Positions 1 through 8,686 of a stretch of 64,000 bases of DNA are shown here, piece after piece. Positions within the stretch are counted from its first letter, which is position 1. The number at the start of each line of letters is the position of its first letter. This DNA is from Saccharopolyspora rosea (GTDB lineage: Bacteria; Actinomycetota; Actinomycetes; Mycobacteriales; Pseudonocardiaceae): assembly GCF_025643595.1 (NCBI RefSeq), contig NZ_CP102826.1:6324001-6388000 (forward strand). The letters run 5' to 3'. Under the pieces are notes generated by a model. It saw nothing but the letters and a program-made list of their open reading frames with translations. It was not told where the DNA came from and searched no databases. A program made the position numbers and the translations under genes.

Positions 1-587
1 GCGTAGGACGCCTCGCGCAGCTCGTGCGGGACGATGAGCAGCATCGTCTCGGTGACCCGCACGACCATCGGCAGCATCAGCAGCACCAGCGACAACGCCA
101 CGGCGAAACCGCTGCGGTGGAAGCCGAAAGTGGTGATCCACAGCGCGTAGATGAACAGACCGGCCACGATCGACGGCAGACCGCTGAGGATGTCCACCAT
201 GAACGTGGCGACCCTGGCGAACCGCGACTGCGTCTGGCGCCCGTACTCGATGAGGTAGACGCCGACCAGCACGCCCAGCGGCACCGAGATCACCGTGCAC
301 ACCAGGCCCTCCAGCAGGGTCCCGACGAGCGCGTGGTAGATGCCGCCGCCGAAGTCCTTGGGCAGCAGGCCGTTGAACGAGTGCGTCCACCAGGTGGCGC
401 TGAGCACCGGCTGGAGGCCGCGCTCCAGCAGTGTGAACAGCACCCACAGCAGCGGGACGACCGCGATCACGAACGCCCCGACGAACAGCGTCGTGGCCAG
501 GTTGTTCTTGAGCTTGCGGGCGAAACCGATGCTCTGGAACGCCGGTGGCGTGGCGAGCTGTTCTACGTCAGCGGCGTCGGTCCTCAT
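1..587 (-). CDS. pstA: Phosphate ABC transporter permease PstA (C-terminus outside window)
   Basis: Inner-membrane permease of the high-affinity phosphate importer PstSCAB; it pairs with PstC to form the channel. About 195 residues are visible and the frame is still open at the window edge, so the last third is missing. Hydrophobic segments occur near residues 30-52, 90-110 and 135-160, and an EYG loop typical of MetI-type permeases is present. The ATG overlaps the pstC stop in an ATGA, indicating translational coupling in a pstS-pstC-pstA order. pstB would be expected just outside the window. Confidence 0.93.
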   Translation of the reverse strand, partial: MRTDAADVEQLATPPAFQSIGFARKLKNNLATTLFVGAFVIAVVPLLWVLFTLLERGLQPVLSATWWTHSFNGLLPKDFGGGIYHALVGTLLEGLVCTVISVPLGVLVGVYLIEYGRQTQSRFARVATFMVDILSGLPSIVAGLFIYALWITTFGFHRSGFAVALSLVLLMLPMVVRVTETMLLIVPHELREASY

Positions 588-1654
588 GACTTCCCCTTAC
601 CGCTGGAGCTCTCGATCCAACGGGCGATCGCGTTGACGGCGAAGGTGATGACGAACAGCACCAGCCCGGCCGAGATGTACGCGCCGACCTGCAACTGGTT
701 GTTGAACTCGGCGGAGCCGAGCGCGATCTTCGAGGCGAACGTGGCGCCGGCGTCGAAGATGCTGTAGTTCGGCCGGGACGGGGCGGCGCTGAGGATGATC
801 GTCAGCGCCATGGTCTCGCCGAGCGCCCGGCCCAGCCCCAGCATCGAGCCGCCGATGAAACCGTTGCGGCCGAACGGCCAGACCGTCGTGCGCACGACCT
901 CCCAGCGGGTCGCGCCGAGCGCGAGCGCGCCCTCGATGTGCGTGTTGGGGGTGCGCTGGAAGACCTCGCGGCTGACGCCGGTGATCGTCGGGATGATCAT
1001 CACCGCGAGCACGATCCCGGCGGTGAACACGTCGGTACCGGTGCCCACCGGCTTGACGTTGCCCTCGGCGAACAGCGGGATCCAGCCGAGGTTCTCGTTC
1101 AGCCAGATGGCGATCGGGCGCAGCACCGGCCCGAGCACGAGGAATCCCCACAGGCCGTAGACGACCGAGGGCACCGCGGCCAGCAGGTCGACGACGTAGG
1201 CGAACGGCCGGGCCAGGCTGCGCGGTGCGTACTGGGTGAGGAACAGGGCGATGCCGCAGGACAGCGGCATCGCGATGACCAGCGCGACCACCGAGCTGGA
1301 CACCGTGATCCAGGCGAGGTCCAGGATGCCGAAGCTGAGGTGGCTCGGGTCACTGGTGTTCCAGGCCCCGCTGAACAGGAAGTTCACCTGGTCGGTGCGG
1401 AGCGCGGGGATGGCCCGCAGCAGCAGGAAGATGCCGATCGCCGCGATCACGGCGACCACGAACGCGCCGGAACCGGTGGCGAGCGAGGCGAAGACCCGGT
1501 CGCCGGCGCGAACCACCGATTTGCCCCCAGCGGGGCGGTCGGGAGCGGAAATGGGAGCCTCCGGTCCGGAACTGGGCGCCGAAGCGCCCCGCGGGGCGCC
1601 GGTGGTCTCCGGCGCGCCCCCGGGGCGCAGATCGGCTCTCGTCGAGTCGGTCAC
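584..1654 (-). CDS. pstC: Phosphate ABC transporter permease PstC
   Basis: Second permease subunit of the phosphate importer, 356 aa. The N-terminal 60 residues are Pro/Ala/Gly-rich and cytoplasmic. The first membrane segment follows at about residues 60-85, and the binding-protein-dependent permease domain runs through about five further helices, with the conserved G-ALGET-A loop near residue 290 that contacts the ATPase. It lies between pstS, 58 bp upstream, and pstA, which overlaps by 4 bp. The gene should share the PHO-box promoter of pstS. Confidence 0.95.
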   Translation of the reverse strand: MTDSTRADLRPGGAPETTGAPRGASAPSSGPEAPISAPDRPAGGKSVVRAGDRVFASLATGSGAFVVAVIAAIGIFLLLRAIPALRTDQVNFLFSGAWNTSDPSHLSFGILDLAWITVSSSVVALVIAMPLSCGIALFLTQYAPRSLARPFAYVVDLLAAVPSVVYGLWGFLVLGPVLRPIAIWLNENLGWIPLFAEGNVKPVGTGTDVFTAGIVLAVMIIPTITGVSREVFQRTPNTHIEGALALGATRWEVVRTTVWPFGRNGFIGGSMLGLGRALGETMALTIILSAAPSRPNYSIFDAGATFASKIALGSAEFNNQLQVGAYISAGLVLFVITFAVNAIARWIESSSGKGKS

Positions 1655-1712
1655 TGCTGTTTGCAGCCTCTCACTTCGTTGCTTCGGCCGTTGTCCGCCT
1701 CTGCCGCGCCGC

Positions 1713-2825
1713 TCACGAAATGGCGTTGACGGCGCCGAGCACCTTGTCCTTGAACGCGGGCGGCAGCGGCGCGTAGCCGGCCTGCTCCATCTCCTTCGGG
1801 TCGGCGTTGGCCGCGATCGTCAGCGCCGCCTTGACGGACTTGGCGGTGTCGGGGTCGTAGCCCTTGGAGCAGACGATCTCGTAGGTGGTCAGCAGGATCG
1901 GGTAAGCGCCGGGAGCCTTGGTCCCGAAGATCGAGTCGAGGTTGACCTGGAGGTCGTTGCCCTGCCCCTTCATCTGGGCGTCGTTGACGGCCTTGCCGAC
2001 CGCCTCCGGGGTCAGCTCCACCGGGCCGGCGCCGCTGTCGATCTTGGCGGTGCTCATGCCCAGGTTGCGCGGGAACGACCACTCGACGTAGGTGATCGAA
2101 CCGGGCGTGGCCTTGATCGACTGCGCCACCTGGTCGCTGCCCTCGCGGCCCTGGCCGACGCCGGCCGACTTGAACGTCTTGCCCTCGTTGGTCCACGCAC
2201 CGTGGGTGGCGGTCTTGAGGTAGTTCTGGAAGTTCGCCGAGGTGCCCGACTCGTCGGAGCGGAAGAACGGGACGATGTCCATCGACGGCAGCTGGGCGTT
2301 CGGGTTCAGCGCCTTGATCGCCGGGTCGTCCCACTTCTTGATCTGGCCCTGGTAGATCTTGGCCAGCACGTCGGCGTTGAGCGTCAGGTCGTTGACGCCC
2401 GGCAGGTTGTAGGAGATCGCGATCGGGCCGACGACCATCGGGATGTTCCACGCGGGGTTGCCGCCGCAGCGGTCGGCGGCCTTCTGGGTCTCGCCCTTGG
2501 CGGCGTCCAGCGGCACGTCCGAGCCGCCGAAGTCGACCTGCTTCGCGGTGAAGGCGGAGATGCCCTTGCCGGAGCCGGACTTGGTGTAGTTCAGGTTCTG
2601 CCCCGGGCACTTGATGCTGTAGTCGCGGGCGAAGACGTCCATGGCGTTCTTCTGCGCCGAGGAGCCCTCACCGGAGACCGGCTTGGTGCCGCACTGGACC
2701 TGCACGTTGTTCAGATTCGGGTTGCCGCCCCCGCTCGGCGCGTTGGTGTCCGTGCCGCAGGCGGTGAGCGCCAGCGTGCCCGCGGCGAGGGCGGCGAGCG
2801 CAGCACTGTGCCGCTTGATCTTCAC
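1713..2825 (-). CDS. pstS: Phosphate-binding lipoprotein PstS
   Basis: Extracytoplasmic phosphate receptor of the Pst system, 370 aa. The GTG start is chosen because it gives a short basic n-region (KIKRHS), a hydrophobic core and a lipobox ending LTAC with Cys23; reading further upstream adds an implausible tail that runs through the promoter. Phosphate-contact motifs include GEGSSAQ near the N-terminus, a KSGSGKG segment and SDESGTS. It is first in the pst operon. A tandem GTTCACC element 108-125 bp upstream predicts PhoP control under phosphate starvation. Confidence 0.95.
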   Translation of the reverse strand: MKIKRHSAALAALAAGTLALTACGTDTNAPSGGGNPNLNNVQVQCGTKPVSGEGSSAQKNAMDVFARDYSIKCPGQNLNYTKSGSGKGISAFTAKQVDFGGSDVPLDAAKGETQKAADRCGGNPAWNIPMVVGPIAISYNLPGVNDLTLNADVLAKIYQGQIKKWDDPAIKALNPNAQLPSMDIVPFFRSDESGTSANFQNYLKTATHGAWTNEGKTFKSAGVGQGREGSDQVAQSIKATPGSITYVEWSFPRNLGMSTAKIDSGAGPVELTPEAVGKAVNDAQMKGQGNDLQVNLDSIFGTKAPGAYPILLTTYEIVCSKGYDPDTAKSVKAALTIAANADPKEMEQAGYAPLPPAFKDKVLGAVNAIS

Positions 2826-2928
2826 TTCGGTCCTCCACTCGGGAATCTCCGGCGATTGCGCGACCGAGCGCCTGCTCCGGCGCCGCTCGCCAGGGACGCT
2901 AAGCAGCCGGGGTGGACTCTCCTCACCA

Positions 2929-2950
2929 TTCAGGTGAACGGCAGGTGAAC
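2929..2950 (-). promoter_or_regulatory. PHO box (PhoP direct repeats) upstream of pstS
   Basis: On the minus strand two GTTCACC heptamers (2950-2944 and 2939-2933) are spaced exactly 11 bp apart, the period of actinobacterial PHO boxes. A weaker third unit (TGGTGAG) follows. The element lies in the 210-bp intergenic region before pstS. PhoP itself is not in the window. Confidence 0.85.
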
Positions 2951-3035
2951 AAGGCACGCTAAGTAAGCAGCCCCACATCCCATCGGGGGAACTGAAGACC
3001 AAATGGACTCACTTGATGTGACGACGCCCGCACCG

Positions 3036-4007
3036 TCATCTGGCGAACTGCACGTCCGTGTCCCATCGCTCGAACCCCAACCGCTGGTACACCGTCGTGG
3101 CGGGCACGTTGTCGGCCTCCACGTAGAGCATCACCTGACGGCAGCCAGTGTCGCGCAGGTGGCGCAATCCGGCCACTGTGAGTGACCGGCCGAGTCCGTT
3201 GCCCTGCGTGTCCGGGTCGACACCGACGACGTAGACCTCTCCGGTGCCGTCCGGGTGAACCTTGGTCCAGTGGAAGCCCAGCAGCCGGTCGTCGGCGTCG
3301 ACGGCCAGCAGGAATCCCGCGGCGTCGAACCAGTCCTCGCCCTCCTTGGCGCGCAGGTCCTCCTCGGTCATGCCGCCCTGCTCCGGGTGCCAGGAGAACG
3401 CGCGGTGGTTGACCCGGACCACGGCCCGCTCGTCCGCGCCCGGCCGGAACGGGCGGATCCGGACACCGGCGGGCAGCTCGACCTCGGGCAGCTCCCGGTC
3501 GGCGACCGCCATGCCCATCCGCCACAGCTCGCGCGGCCGGGCGAAGCCGTAGCGCTCGGCCAGCCGCAGCGCGCCGGGGTGCTCGCCGTGCGACCAGACC
3601 AGCAGGCGCCCGGTGCTCTCGGCCGGTTCGGCGGCCAGGTCGGCGCGGTCGAGCAGCGCCTCGACCAGCCGCGCGCCGACGCCGCGCCGCCGGTGCTCCG
3701 GGTGCACCGCGAGTTCGGCGACCAGCTGCCCCGCGCTCGACTCGTGCTCGGTGTCCACGTGCGCGTACCCGACGAGCGCGCCGTCGGAGTCGCGCACCAC
3801 GAAGTGCTCGGAGCGCACGTCGGCCTGCACCGGCTCGATCTGGTGCACCACGTCCCGGTGCGCCTTGAGCCGCATGACCACGTGCTCGCCGCAGGGAGCG
3901 ACCCCGTCGGCCCGTTCCGCGACCGCCAGCAGGTTCATCACCTCGGCGGCTTCCTTGCCGTCCAGTCCGTTGCGCCACGTCAGCTGCACGACCACGACGT
4001 TACCCAT
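3036..4007 (-). CDS. mshD: Mycothiol synthase MshD
   Basis: Acetyl-CoA:Cys-GlcN-Ins acetyltransferase, the last step of mycothiol synthesis. At 323 aa it has the family's two tandem GNAT domains. The first has the acetyl-CoA loop HRRRGVGARL near residues 106-115. The second has the loop TQGNGLGRS near residue 265 and ends in the AxxxYxxLGF acetyltransferase motif. It lies directly downstream of glnR, as in mycobacteria. Its upstream spacer is mostly a dispersed repeat (4033-4090), so its promoter or coupling to glnR may depend on repeat sequence. Confidence 0.95.
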   Translation of the reverse strand: MGNVVVVQLTWRNGLDGKEAAEVMNLLAVAERADGVAPCGEHVVMRLKAHRDVVHQIEPVQADVRSEHFVVRDSDGALVGYAHVDTEHESSAGQLVAELAVHPEHRRRGVGARLVEALLDRADLAAEPAESTGRLLVWSHGEHPGALRLAERYGFARPRELWRMGMAVADRELPEVELPAGVRIRPFRPGADERAVVRVNHRAFSWHPEQGGMTEEDLRAKEGEDWFDAAGFLLAVDADDRLLGFHWTKVHPDGTGEVYVVGVDPDTQGNGLGRSLTVAGLRHLRDTGCRQVMLYVEADNVPATTVYQRLGFERWDTDVQFAR

Positions 4008-4032
4008 TCCCCGGCCGCCGTCGACCCGCGTA

Positions 4033-4090
4033 GAGCCCGTCTTCGAACTCGTTTTGCGAGGCGGTGCCGGTGGCGGAACCTCAGCGGCCC
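4033..4090. repeat. Dispersed intergenic repeat, copy A
   Basis: About 58 bp starting GAGCCCGTCTTCGAACTCG and running to CCTCAGCGGCCC. It matches the left arm at 47595-47652 at 53 of 58 positions. Its last 10 bp overlap the 3' end of glnR, so the final glnR codons (Ser-Gly-Arg-stop) come from repeat sequence. Only one arm of the palindrome is present. Confidence 0.8.
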
Positions 4091-4827
4091 GAGTGGGCGG
4101 CGGCCTCCGCCTCGGCGATGACCGCGTCCTCCGCCGCGTCGGCGGCGACCGGGGTGCCGGTGCGGTTCGGGCGGACGAACTTGTAGCCGACGTTGCGGAC
4201 CGTGCCGATCATCGAGTCGTGCTCGGGGCCGAGCTTGGCGCGCAGCCGCCGCACGTGGACGTCGACCGTGCGGGTGCCGCCGAAGAAGTCGTAACCCCAC
4301 ACCTCCTGGAGGAGCTGGGCCCGGGTGAACACCCGGCCCGCGTGCTGGGCGAGGAACTTCAGCAGCTCGAACTCCTTGTAGGTGAGCTCCAGCGCCCGGC
4401 CCTTCAGCCGCGCGGTGTAGGTGGCCTCCTCGATCACCAGGTCGCCGACGGCCAGCGACCCGTCACCGGCCGCCGAGGCGCTGCCCCGCCGGGACACCAG
4501 CAGCCGCAGCCGCGCGTCCAGTTCGGCCGGGCCCGCGGTCGGCAGCAGGATGTCGTCCACGCCCCACTCGGCGTTGACGGTGACCAGCCCGCCCTCGTTG
4601 AGCACCGCCACCACCGGCACGTCACCGCCGGACAGCAGGCGGCACAGGTCCCGCGCGCCGGCCAGGTCGGACCGCGCGTCGACGACGACCACGTCGTGCG
4701 CACCTCCGGAGACGAGCGCGCCGGGGTCGGGCGGCAGGATGCGGGCGCGGTGCGGCAGCAGCGTCAACGACGGCAGCACGGACTCGCAGTCGGCTTCGCT
4801 GGTGAGCAACAGCAACTCGGAGCTCAT
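4081..4827 (-). CDS. glnR: Nitrogen-response regulator GlnR (atypical OmpR family)
   Basis: Global regulator of nitrogen assimilation in actinomycetes, 248 aa. The N-terminal receiver-like domain begins [10 protein letters not shown] and keeps the phospho-acceptor-position Asp50 (VVVDAR) but lacks the usual acidic pocket, as known for GlnR, which dimerises without phosphorylation. The C-terminal winged helix contains [13 protein letters not shown], the wing [20 protein letters not shown], and the [14 protein letters not shown] recognition helix. No sensor kinase is adjacent, consistent with an orphan regulator. It is divergent from the hydrolase at 5013. The last residues run into a dispersed repeat. 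Confidence 0.95.
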   Translation of the reverse strand: MSSELLLLTSEADCESVLPSLTLLPHRARILPPDPGALVSGGAHDVVVVDARSDLAGARDLCRLLSGGDVPVVAVLNEGGLVTVNAEWGVDDILLPTAGPAELDARLRLLVSRRGSASAAGDGSLAVGDLVIEEATYTARLKGRALELTYKEFELLKFLAQHAGRVFTRAQLLQEVWGYDFFGGTRTVDVHVRRLRAKLGPEHDSMIGTVRNVGYKFVRPNRTGTPVAADAAEDAVIAEAEAAAHSGR

Positions 4828-5012
4828 GGGGAGGGCCTCCGTCCCAAGGCGAGAACAGCCGGCGGCCGGGGGGAACTGACCATCCGAAACCGGCGGGTGA
4901 CTCGGCGTCGTTGCCTGTGGATGGCAAGGAGAATAACGAAATGCGGCGGAAAAACCCAGGTCGGACGGACGGCGTCACATTTGTGAACAGCGCGCGACCT
5001 CGTGTTAAGGCG

Positions 5013-5837
5013 ATGTGTCGGGCACGCTCGGTGATGCTGTCCGCGGCCGACGGTACCCGCCTGCACGGTCTGCTCCTGCCCGGTCCCGGCCTGCCCGCGG
5101 ACCTGGGCTTCGCGGTCGGGCACGGGTTCACCAACCACGTCGGCAAGCCGCACGTGCGGCGGGTGCTGGAACGGCTGTCCCGGCATGCGCCGGTGCTCGG
5201 CGTCGACTTCCGCGGCCACGGCCGCTCCGGCGGGCGGACCACGGTCGGCGTGGCGGAGGAGCTGGACATCGCCGCGGCGGTCGAGCACCTGCGCGACCTC
5301 GGCTGCACCCGGGTGGTCGCGGTCGGCTTCTCGCTCGGCGGATCGGTGGTGCTGCGGCACGCCGCGCGGTCCGACCAGCCGCCGGACGCCGTGGTCTCGG
5401 TGAGCAGCCCCGCCCGCTGGTGGGTGCGCGACACGCCCGCGATGCGCCGGGTGCACTGGCTGCTGGAGCAGCCGCACGGCCGGTGGAGCGCCCGGCTGCT
5501 CGGCGTCCGGCTCGCCCCGCCGTGGGACGACGTGCCGGTCTCGCCGATCGAGCTGGTGGCGCGCATCCCGGTCCCGCAGCTGATCGTGCACGGTGAGGAC
5601 GACCACTACTTCCCGGTCGCCGACGCCGTCGCGCTCAGCGAGGCGGGCGGCGGTGCGCTGTGGCGGGAGCCGGGGATGCGGCACGCGGAGAGCGCCGCCA
5701 CCCCGCATTTGGTGGACCGCATCGCGAGGTGGTCGGCCGCTACAGTGGGCCCGCCCGATCGTGGTCGTCGCGGCTGGTCGGGGGCCACCGCCGACGACCA
5801 TCCGCAAGGCCCCGACAGAACGGACCGCGTGCGGTGA
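5013..5837 (+). CDS. Alpha/beta-hydrolase
   Basis: Alpha/beta-hydrolase fold protein of 274 aa from the chosen ATG; in-frame ATGs at 4911 and 4941 are less likely because the conserved domain starts only after residue 40 of the longest form. Visible elements are an HGFTNH oxyanion-type motif, DFRGHGRSGG, the nucleophile elbow GFSLGGS, an acid in HGEDDHYFP, and a late His in GMRHAES. The substrate is unknown. It overlaps lmeA by 4 bp (GTGA), so the two are probably translationally coupled. Confidence 0.8.
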   Translation: MCRARSVMLSAADGTRLHGLLLPGPGLPADLGFAVGHGFTNHVGKPHVRRVLERLSRHAPVLGVDFRGHGRSGGRTTVGVAEELDIAAAVEHLRDLGCTRVVAVGFSLGGSVVLRHAARSDQPPDAVVSVSSPARWWVRDTPAMRRVHWLLEQPHGRWSARLLGVRLAPPWDDVPVSPIELVARIPVPQLIVHGEDDHYFPVADAVALSEAGGGALWREPGMRHAESAATPHLVDRIARWSAATVGPPDRGRRGWSGATADDHPQGPDRTDRVR

Positions 5838-6625
5838 AGAAACTCGTCATCACCCTCGTCGTGCTCGTCGCGGTGCTGGTGGCCGCCGACTTCGGCGCCG
5901 CCGCCGCGGCCGAGCACCAGGTGGCGCAGAAGATGCGCACGGACATGCACCTGGCCTCCGACCCCGAGGTGCGCATCAACGGCTTCCCGTTCCTGACGCA
6001 GGCCGTCGCCGGTGACTACCGCGACGTCTCGGTGAACGCCCGGACGGTGCGGGTCGGGCAGCTCAACGACGTCGACATCGAGGCCGACCTGCGGCACGCG
6101 CGGATCGCCCTGTCCGACGTGCTCTCCGGCAGCGCCGACCACCTCGACGTGGACGAGCTCGTCGGCCGGGTCAAGCTCAAGTCGCCCGACGTCGGGCGCC
6201 TCATCGGGGTCGACGACCTGACGATCAACCCGGCGCCGAAGGACGCGTTGGAGGGCACCGACGGCGAGCAGCTCGCCGACAGCACCGAGGGCGACCCCAC
6301 CAAGGCGACCGTGCAGCTCAACGGGACCGTGAACATCGCGGGCACGGACAACGCGGTGCAGGTCATCGGCGTGCTGTCGGTGCTCGGCGGGAAGCTGAAG
6401 ATCGAGCCGAAGAAGCTGGAGCTGAACAACAGCGCGTTCGGCCGGATCTCGCTGCCGAAGATCTTCGAGCAGTCCGTGTTCAACCTGTTCACCGCCACCA
6501 TCGACCCGGGGGCGCTGCCGTTCCGGGTGACGCCGACGGCGGTGCGCGCCGAACGCGGCGCGCTCGTGCTGGAAGGCACCGCGCAGCACGTGCGCATCGG
6601 GCCCGACGGGATGAGCGCGGGATGA
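5834..6625 (+). CDS. LmeA family phospholipid-binding protein (DUF2993)
   Basis: Secreted or membrane-anchored DUF2993 protein, 263 aa. An N-terminal hydrophobic segment at residues 4-22 is followed by a beta-rich domain with RINGFPFLTQ and the DVSVNA stretch typical of the family. In mycobacteria the homologue LmeA (Rv0817c) binds phospholipids in the periplasm and supports lipomannan mannan maturation; that role is transferred by homology and by the conserved lmeA-thiX neighbourhood. The GTG start overlaps the hydrolase stop, and its own stop overlaps the thiX ATG. Confidence 0.85.
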   Translation: MKKLVITLVVLVAVLVAADFGAAAAAEHQVAQKMRTDMHLASDPEVRINGFPFLTQAVAGDYRDVSVNARTVRVGQLNDVDIEADLRHARIALSDVLSGSADHLDVDELVGRVKLKSPDVGRLIGVDDLTINPAPKDALEGTDGEQLADSTEGDPTKATVQLNGTVNIAGTDNAVQVIGVLSVLGGKLKIEPKKLELNNSAFGRISLPKIFEQSVFNLFTATIDPGALPFRVTPTAVRAERGALVLEGTAQHVRIGPDGMSAG

Positions 6626-7062
6626 CCGCCGGGGCCTGGGCGCTGCTCGCCGCCGTCGCCGCGACCGCGGTGTTCGGCCTGGTGTGGCGGGCCCGGGAGG
6701 GACGCGTGCGTTCCGGGAACCGCGAGGAGGACCTGTTGTCACGACTGCCCGAGGGGCTGCGCGCCCGCCTCGACGAGGCGCCCGACGAGGGCGAGGCGGT
6801 GACCCTGCTGCAGCTGTCCACCACGTTCTGCGCGCCCTGCCGGCACACCCGCGTCCTGCTGTCCGACCTGGCCGGGCGCACCGAGGGCGTGCGCCACGTG
6901 GAGATCGACCTCACCGACCACCCGGAGTGGTCCACGCCGCTGGGCGTGCACCGCACGCCCACCACGCTCGCCCTCGACCGGGCGGGCCGCGAACTGTTCC
7001 GCGTCGCCGGTGTGCCGCGCCGCGATGCGCTCGCCGAAACCCTGCGGCCGCACCTGCCCTGA
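6622..7062 (+). CDS. thiX: Thioredoxin-family protein (ThiX-like)
   Basis: Thioredoxin fold protein of 146 aa with an N-terminal membrane anchor (residues 4-22). The redox motif CAPC is at residues 70-73 and the cis-Pro loop is RTPTT near residue 112. The membrane anchor suggests an extracytoplasmic or membrane-facing thiol-disulfide role. Start and stop positions overlap lmeA (ATGA). Mycobacterial Rv0816c occupies the same position between lmeA and the cysA/sseC sulfur genes. Confidence 0.85.
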   Translation: MTAGAWALLAAVAATAVFGLVWRAREGRVRSGNREEDLLSRLPEGLRARLDEAPDEGEAVTLLQLSTTFCAPCRHTRVLLSDLAGRTEGVRHVEIDLTDHPEWSTPLGVHRTPTTLALDRAGRELFRVAGVPRRDALAETLRPHLP

Positions 7063-7152
7063 CGGGGCGGAGCCGACTGCCCCGGACGGACGCCTCGTCT
7101 CACCAAGTGAACCGCCTTCCCGTTGATCGGTCCGGCGGGTAGCCTCCGACGC

Positions 7153-7218
7153 GTGCACGTACTGCTGACCCGAAGGCGCGCGGTCGACCTTTGCCGCGTG
7201 GGCAGCAGCCTGTGTTGA
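7153..7218 (+). CDS. Cys-containing leader peptide upstream of sulfur operon
   Basis: A 21-codon reading frame: GTG, then a run of three Arg (TRRRAVDLCRVG), ending Ser-Leu-Cys before TGA. It resembles the short actinobacterial leader peptides upstream of sulfur-metabolism genes, in which Cys codons near the stop let translation sense cysteine. A -10-like TAGCCT (7140-7145) lies seven bases before the GTG with no Shine-Dalgarno, so translation is probably leaderless. It precedes DUF4395-cysA-sseC by about 130 bp, which suggests attenuation of that operon. Confidence 0.72.
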   Translation: MHVLLTRRRAVDLCRVGSSLC

Positions 7219-7348
7219 GGGCACTGACCGGGCGGTAGCACGCGCGTGACCTTGCACGGATGTGCCTCGGCGAGGGACCTGCGCCTGACCGCCTGACGGA
7301 CTCGGCAGCTCGGAACAGCCGGCCAGTCACCGCGAGTCAGGAGGCCCC

Positions 7349-7798
7349 ATGCCCGCCGGAACGCTAGACCCCCGTGGCGTCCGCTTCACCGCGGCGATCA
7401 CCAGCGCGGTCCTCGCCGTCGGACTGCTCACCACGAGTTGGCGGGTGCTGGCCGCGCAGATGGTGCTGTTCGGCCTGTGCGCCTTCGTCGGCATGCGGTT
7501 GAACCCGTGGGGGTACATGTACCGGCAGGCGGTGCAGCCCCGGCTCGCCCCGGTCGACCCGGCCGAGCGCGAGTCTCCGGCCCCGGTGCGCTTCGCGCAG
7601 GGCGTCGGGTTCGTCTTCGCGCTGGCCGCCACGGTCGGGTACGCCGCCGGCTGGACCGCTTTCGGCATCGTCGCCAACGTCTTCGCCCTGGTGGCGGCAC
7701 TGCTCAACGCGGTGTTCGGATACTGCCTCGGCTGCCAGCTGTACCTGGTGCTCCGCCGTCTCACGCCGGTCGGAGCGTCCACATCAGACACCCGCTGA
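7349..7798 (+). CDS. DUF4395 membrane protein
   Basis: Integral membrane protein, 149 aa, with four predicted hydrophobic segments (about residues 12-30, 32-50, 85-105 and 108-130). The conserved cysteine pair is CLGC near residue 130, and the NPWGYMYRQ stretch follows the second segment. DUF4395 proteins sit beside rhodanese and thioredoxin genes, so a thiol or sulfane-sulfur membrane role is plausible but unproven. It is the first full gene after the leader peptide and is followed by cysA 26 bp later. Confidence 0.85.
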   Translation: MPAGTLDPRGVRFTAAITSAVLAVGLLTTSWRVLAAQMVLFGLCAFVGMRLNPWGYMYRQAVQPRLAPVDPAERESPAPVRFAQGVGFVFALAATVGYAAGWTAFGIVANVFALVAALLNAVFGYCLGCQLYLVLRRLTPVGASTSDTR

Positions 7799-7824
7799 AG
7801 GATGACAGGAGAAGGAGTAGCTCG

Positions 7825-8673
7825 ATGAGCCGTGCAGAGGTCCTGGTCTCCACCGAATGGGCCGAACAGAACCTGAACACGCCCGGAGTCGTGTTCGCCG
7901 AGGTGGACGAGGACACGACCGCCTATGACGGCGGCCACATCCCCGGGGCCATCAAACTGGACTGGCGGAACGAGCTGCAGGACCACGTGCGGCGCGACTT
8001 CGTCGACCGCGCCGGTTTCGAGAAGCTGCTGTCCGCCAAGGGCATCGGCAACGACGACACGGTGATCCTGTACGGCGGCAACAACAACTGGTTCGCCGCG
8101 TACGCCTACTGGTACTTCAAGCTCTACGGCCACTCCGACGTCAAGCTGCTCGACGGCGGGCGCAAGAAGTGGGAGCTGGACGGCCGCGAGCTGACCAAGG
8201 AGGAGCCGAACCGCCCGGCCGCCACCTACAAGGCGCAGGAGCCGGACACCTCGATCCGCGCGTTCCGCGACGAGGTCGTCGACGCGATCGGCAACAAGAA
8301 CCTGGTCGACGTCCGCTCGCCCGACGAGTTCGCGGGCAAGCTGCTGGCCCCGGCGCACCTGCCGCAGGAGTCGGCGCAGCGCGCCGGCCACATCCCGTCG
8401 GCGATCAACGTGCCGTGGAGCAAGGCCGCGAACGAGGACGGCACGTTCAAGGCCGACGAGGAGCTCAAGGAGATCTACGGCAGCGCGGGCCTGGACACCG
8501 GCAAGGACACCATCGCCTACTGCCGGATCGGCGAGCGCTCGTCGCACACCTGGTTCGTGCTGCACGAGCTGCTCGGGCTGGACAACGTCAAGAACTACGA
8601 CGGTTCGTGGACCGAGTACGGCTCGCTGGTGGGCGTGCCGATCGAGAACCCGGCCGAAGCCGGGCAGAACTGA
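7825..8673 (+). CDS. cysA: Thiosulfate sulfurtransferase (CysA/rhodanese type)
   Basis: Two-domain rhodanese, 282 aa, transferring sulfane sulfur from thiosulfate to an acceptor. The N-terminal inactive domain covers about residues 1-140, with a linker to the catalytic domain. The active-site loop is CRIGERS with Cys233, the sequence typical of actinobacterial CysA2/CysA3 enzymes. A strong Shine-Dalgarno (AGGAGAAGGAG) sets the ATG. It is followed by sseC after 13 bp; the cysA-sseC pair is duplicated and conserved in mycobacteria. Expression is probably controlled through the leader peptide at 7153. Confidence 0.94.
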   Translation: MSRAEVLVSTEWAEQNLNTPGVVFAEVDEDTTAYDGGHIPGAIKLDWRNELQDHVRRDFVDRAGFEKLLSAKGIGNDDTVILYGGNNNWFAAYAYWYFKLYGHSDVKLLDGGRKKWELDGRELTKEEPNRPAATYKAQEPDTSIRAFRDEVVDAIGNKNLVDVRSPDEFAGKLLAPAHLPQESAQRAGHIPSAINVPWSKAANEDGTFKADEELKEIYGSAGLDTGKDTIAYCRIGERSSHTWFVLHELLGLDNVKNYDGSWTEYGSLVGVPIENPAEAGQN

Positions 8674-8686
8674 GGGGGGTTCGGAC

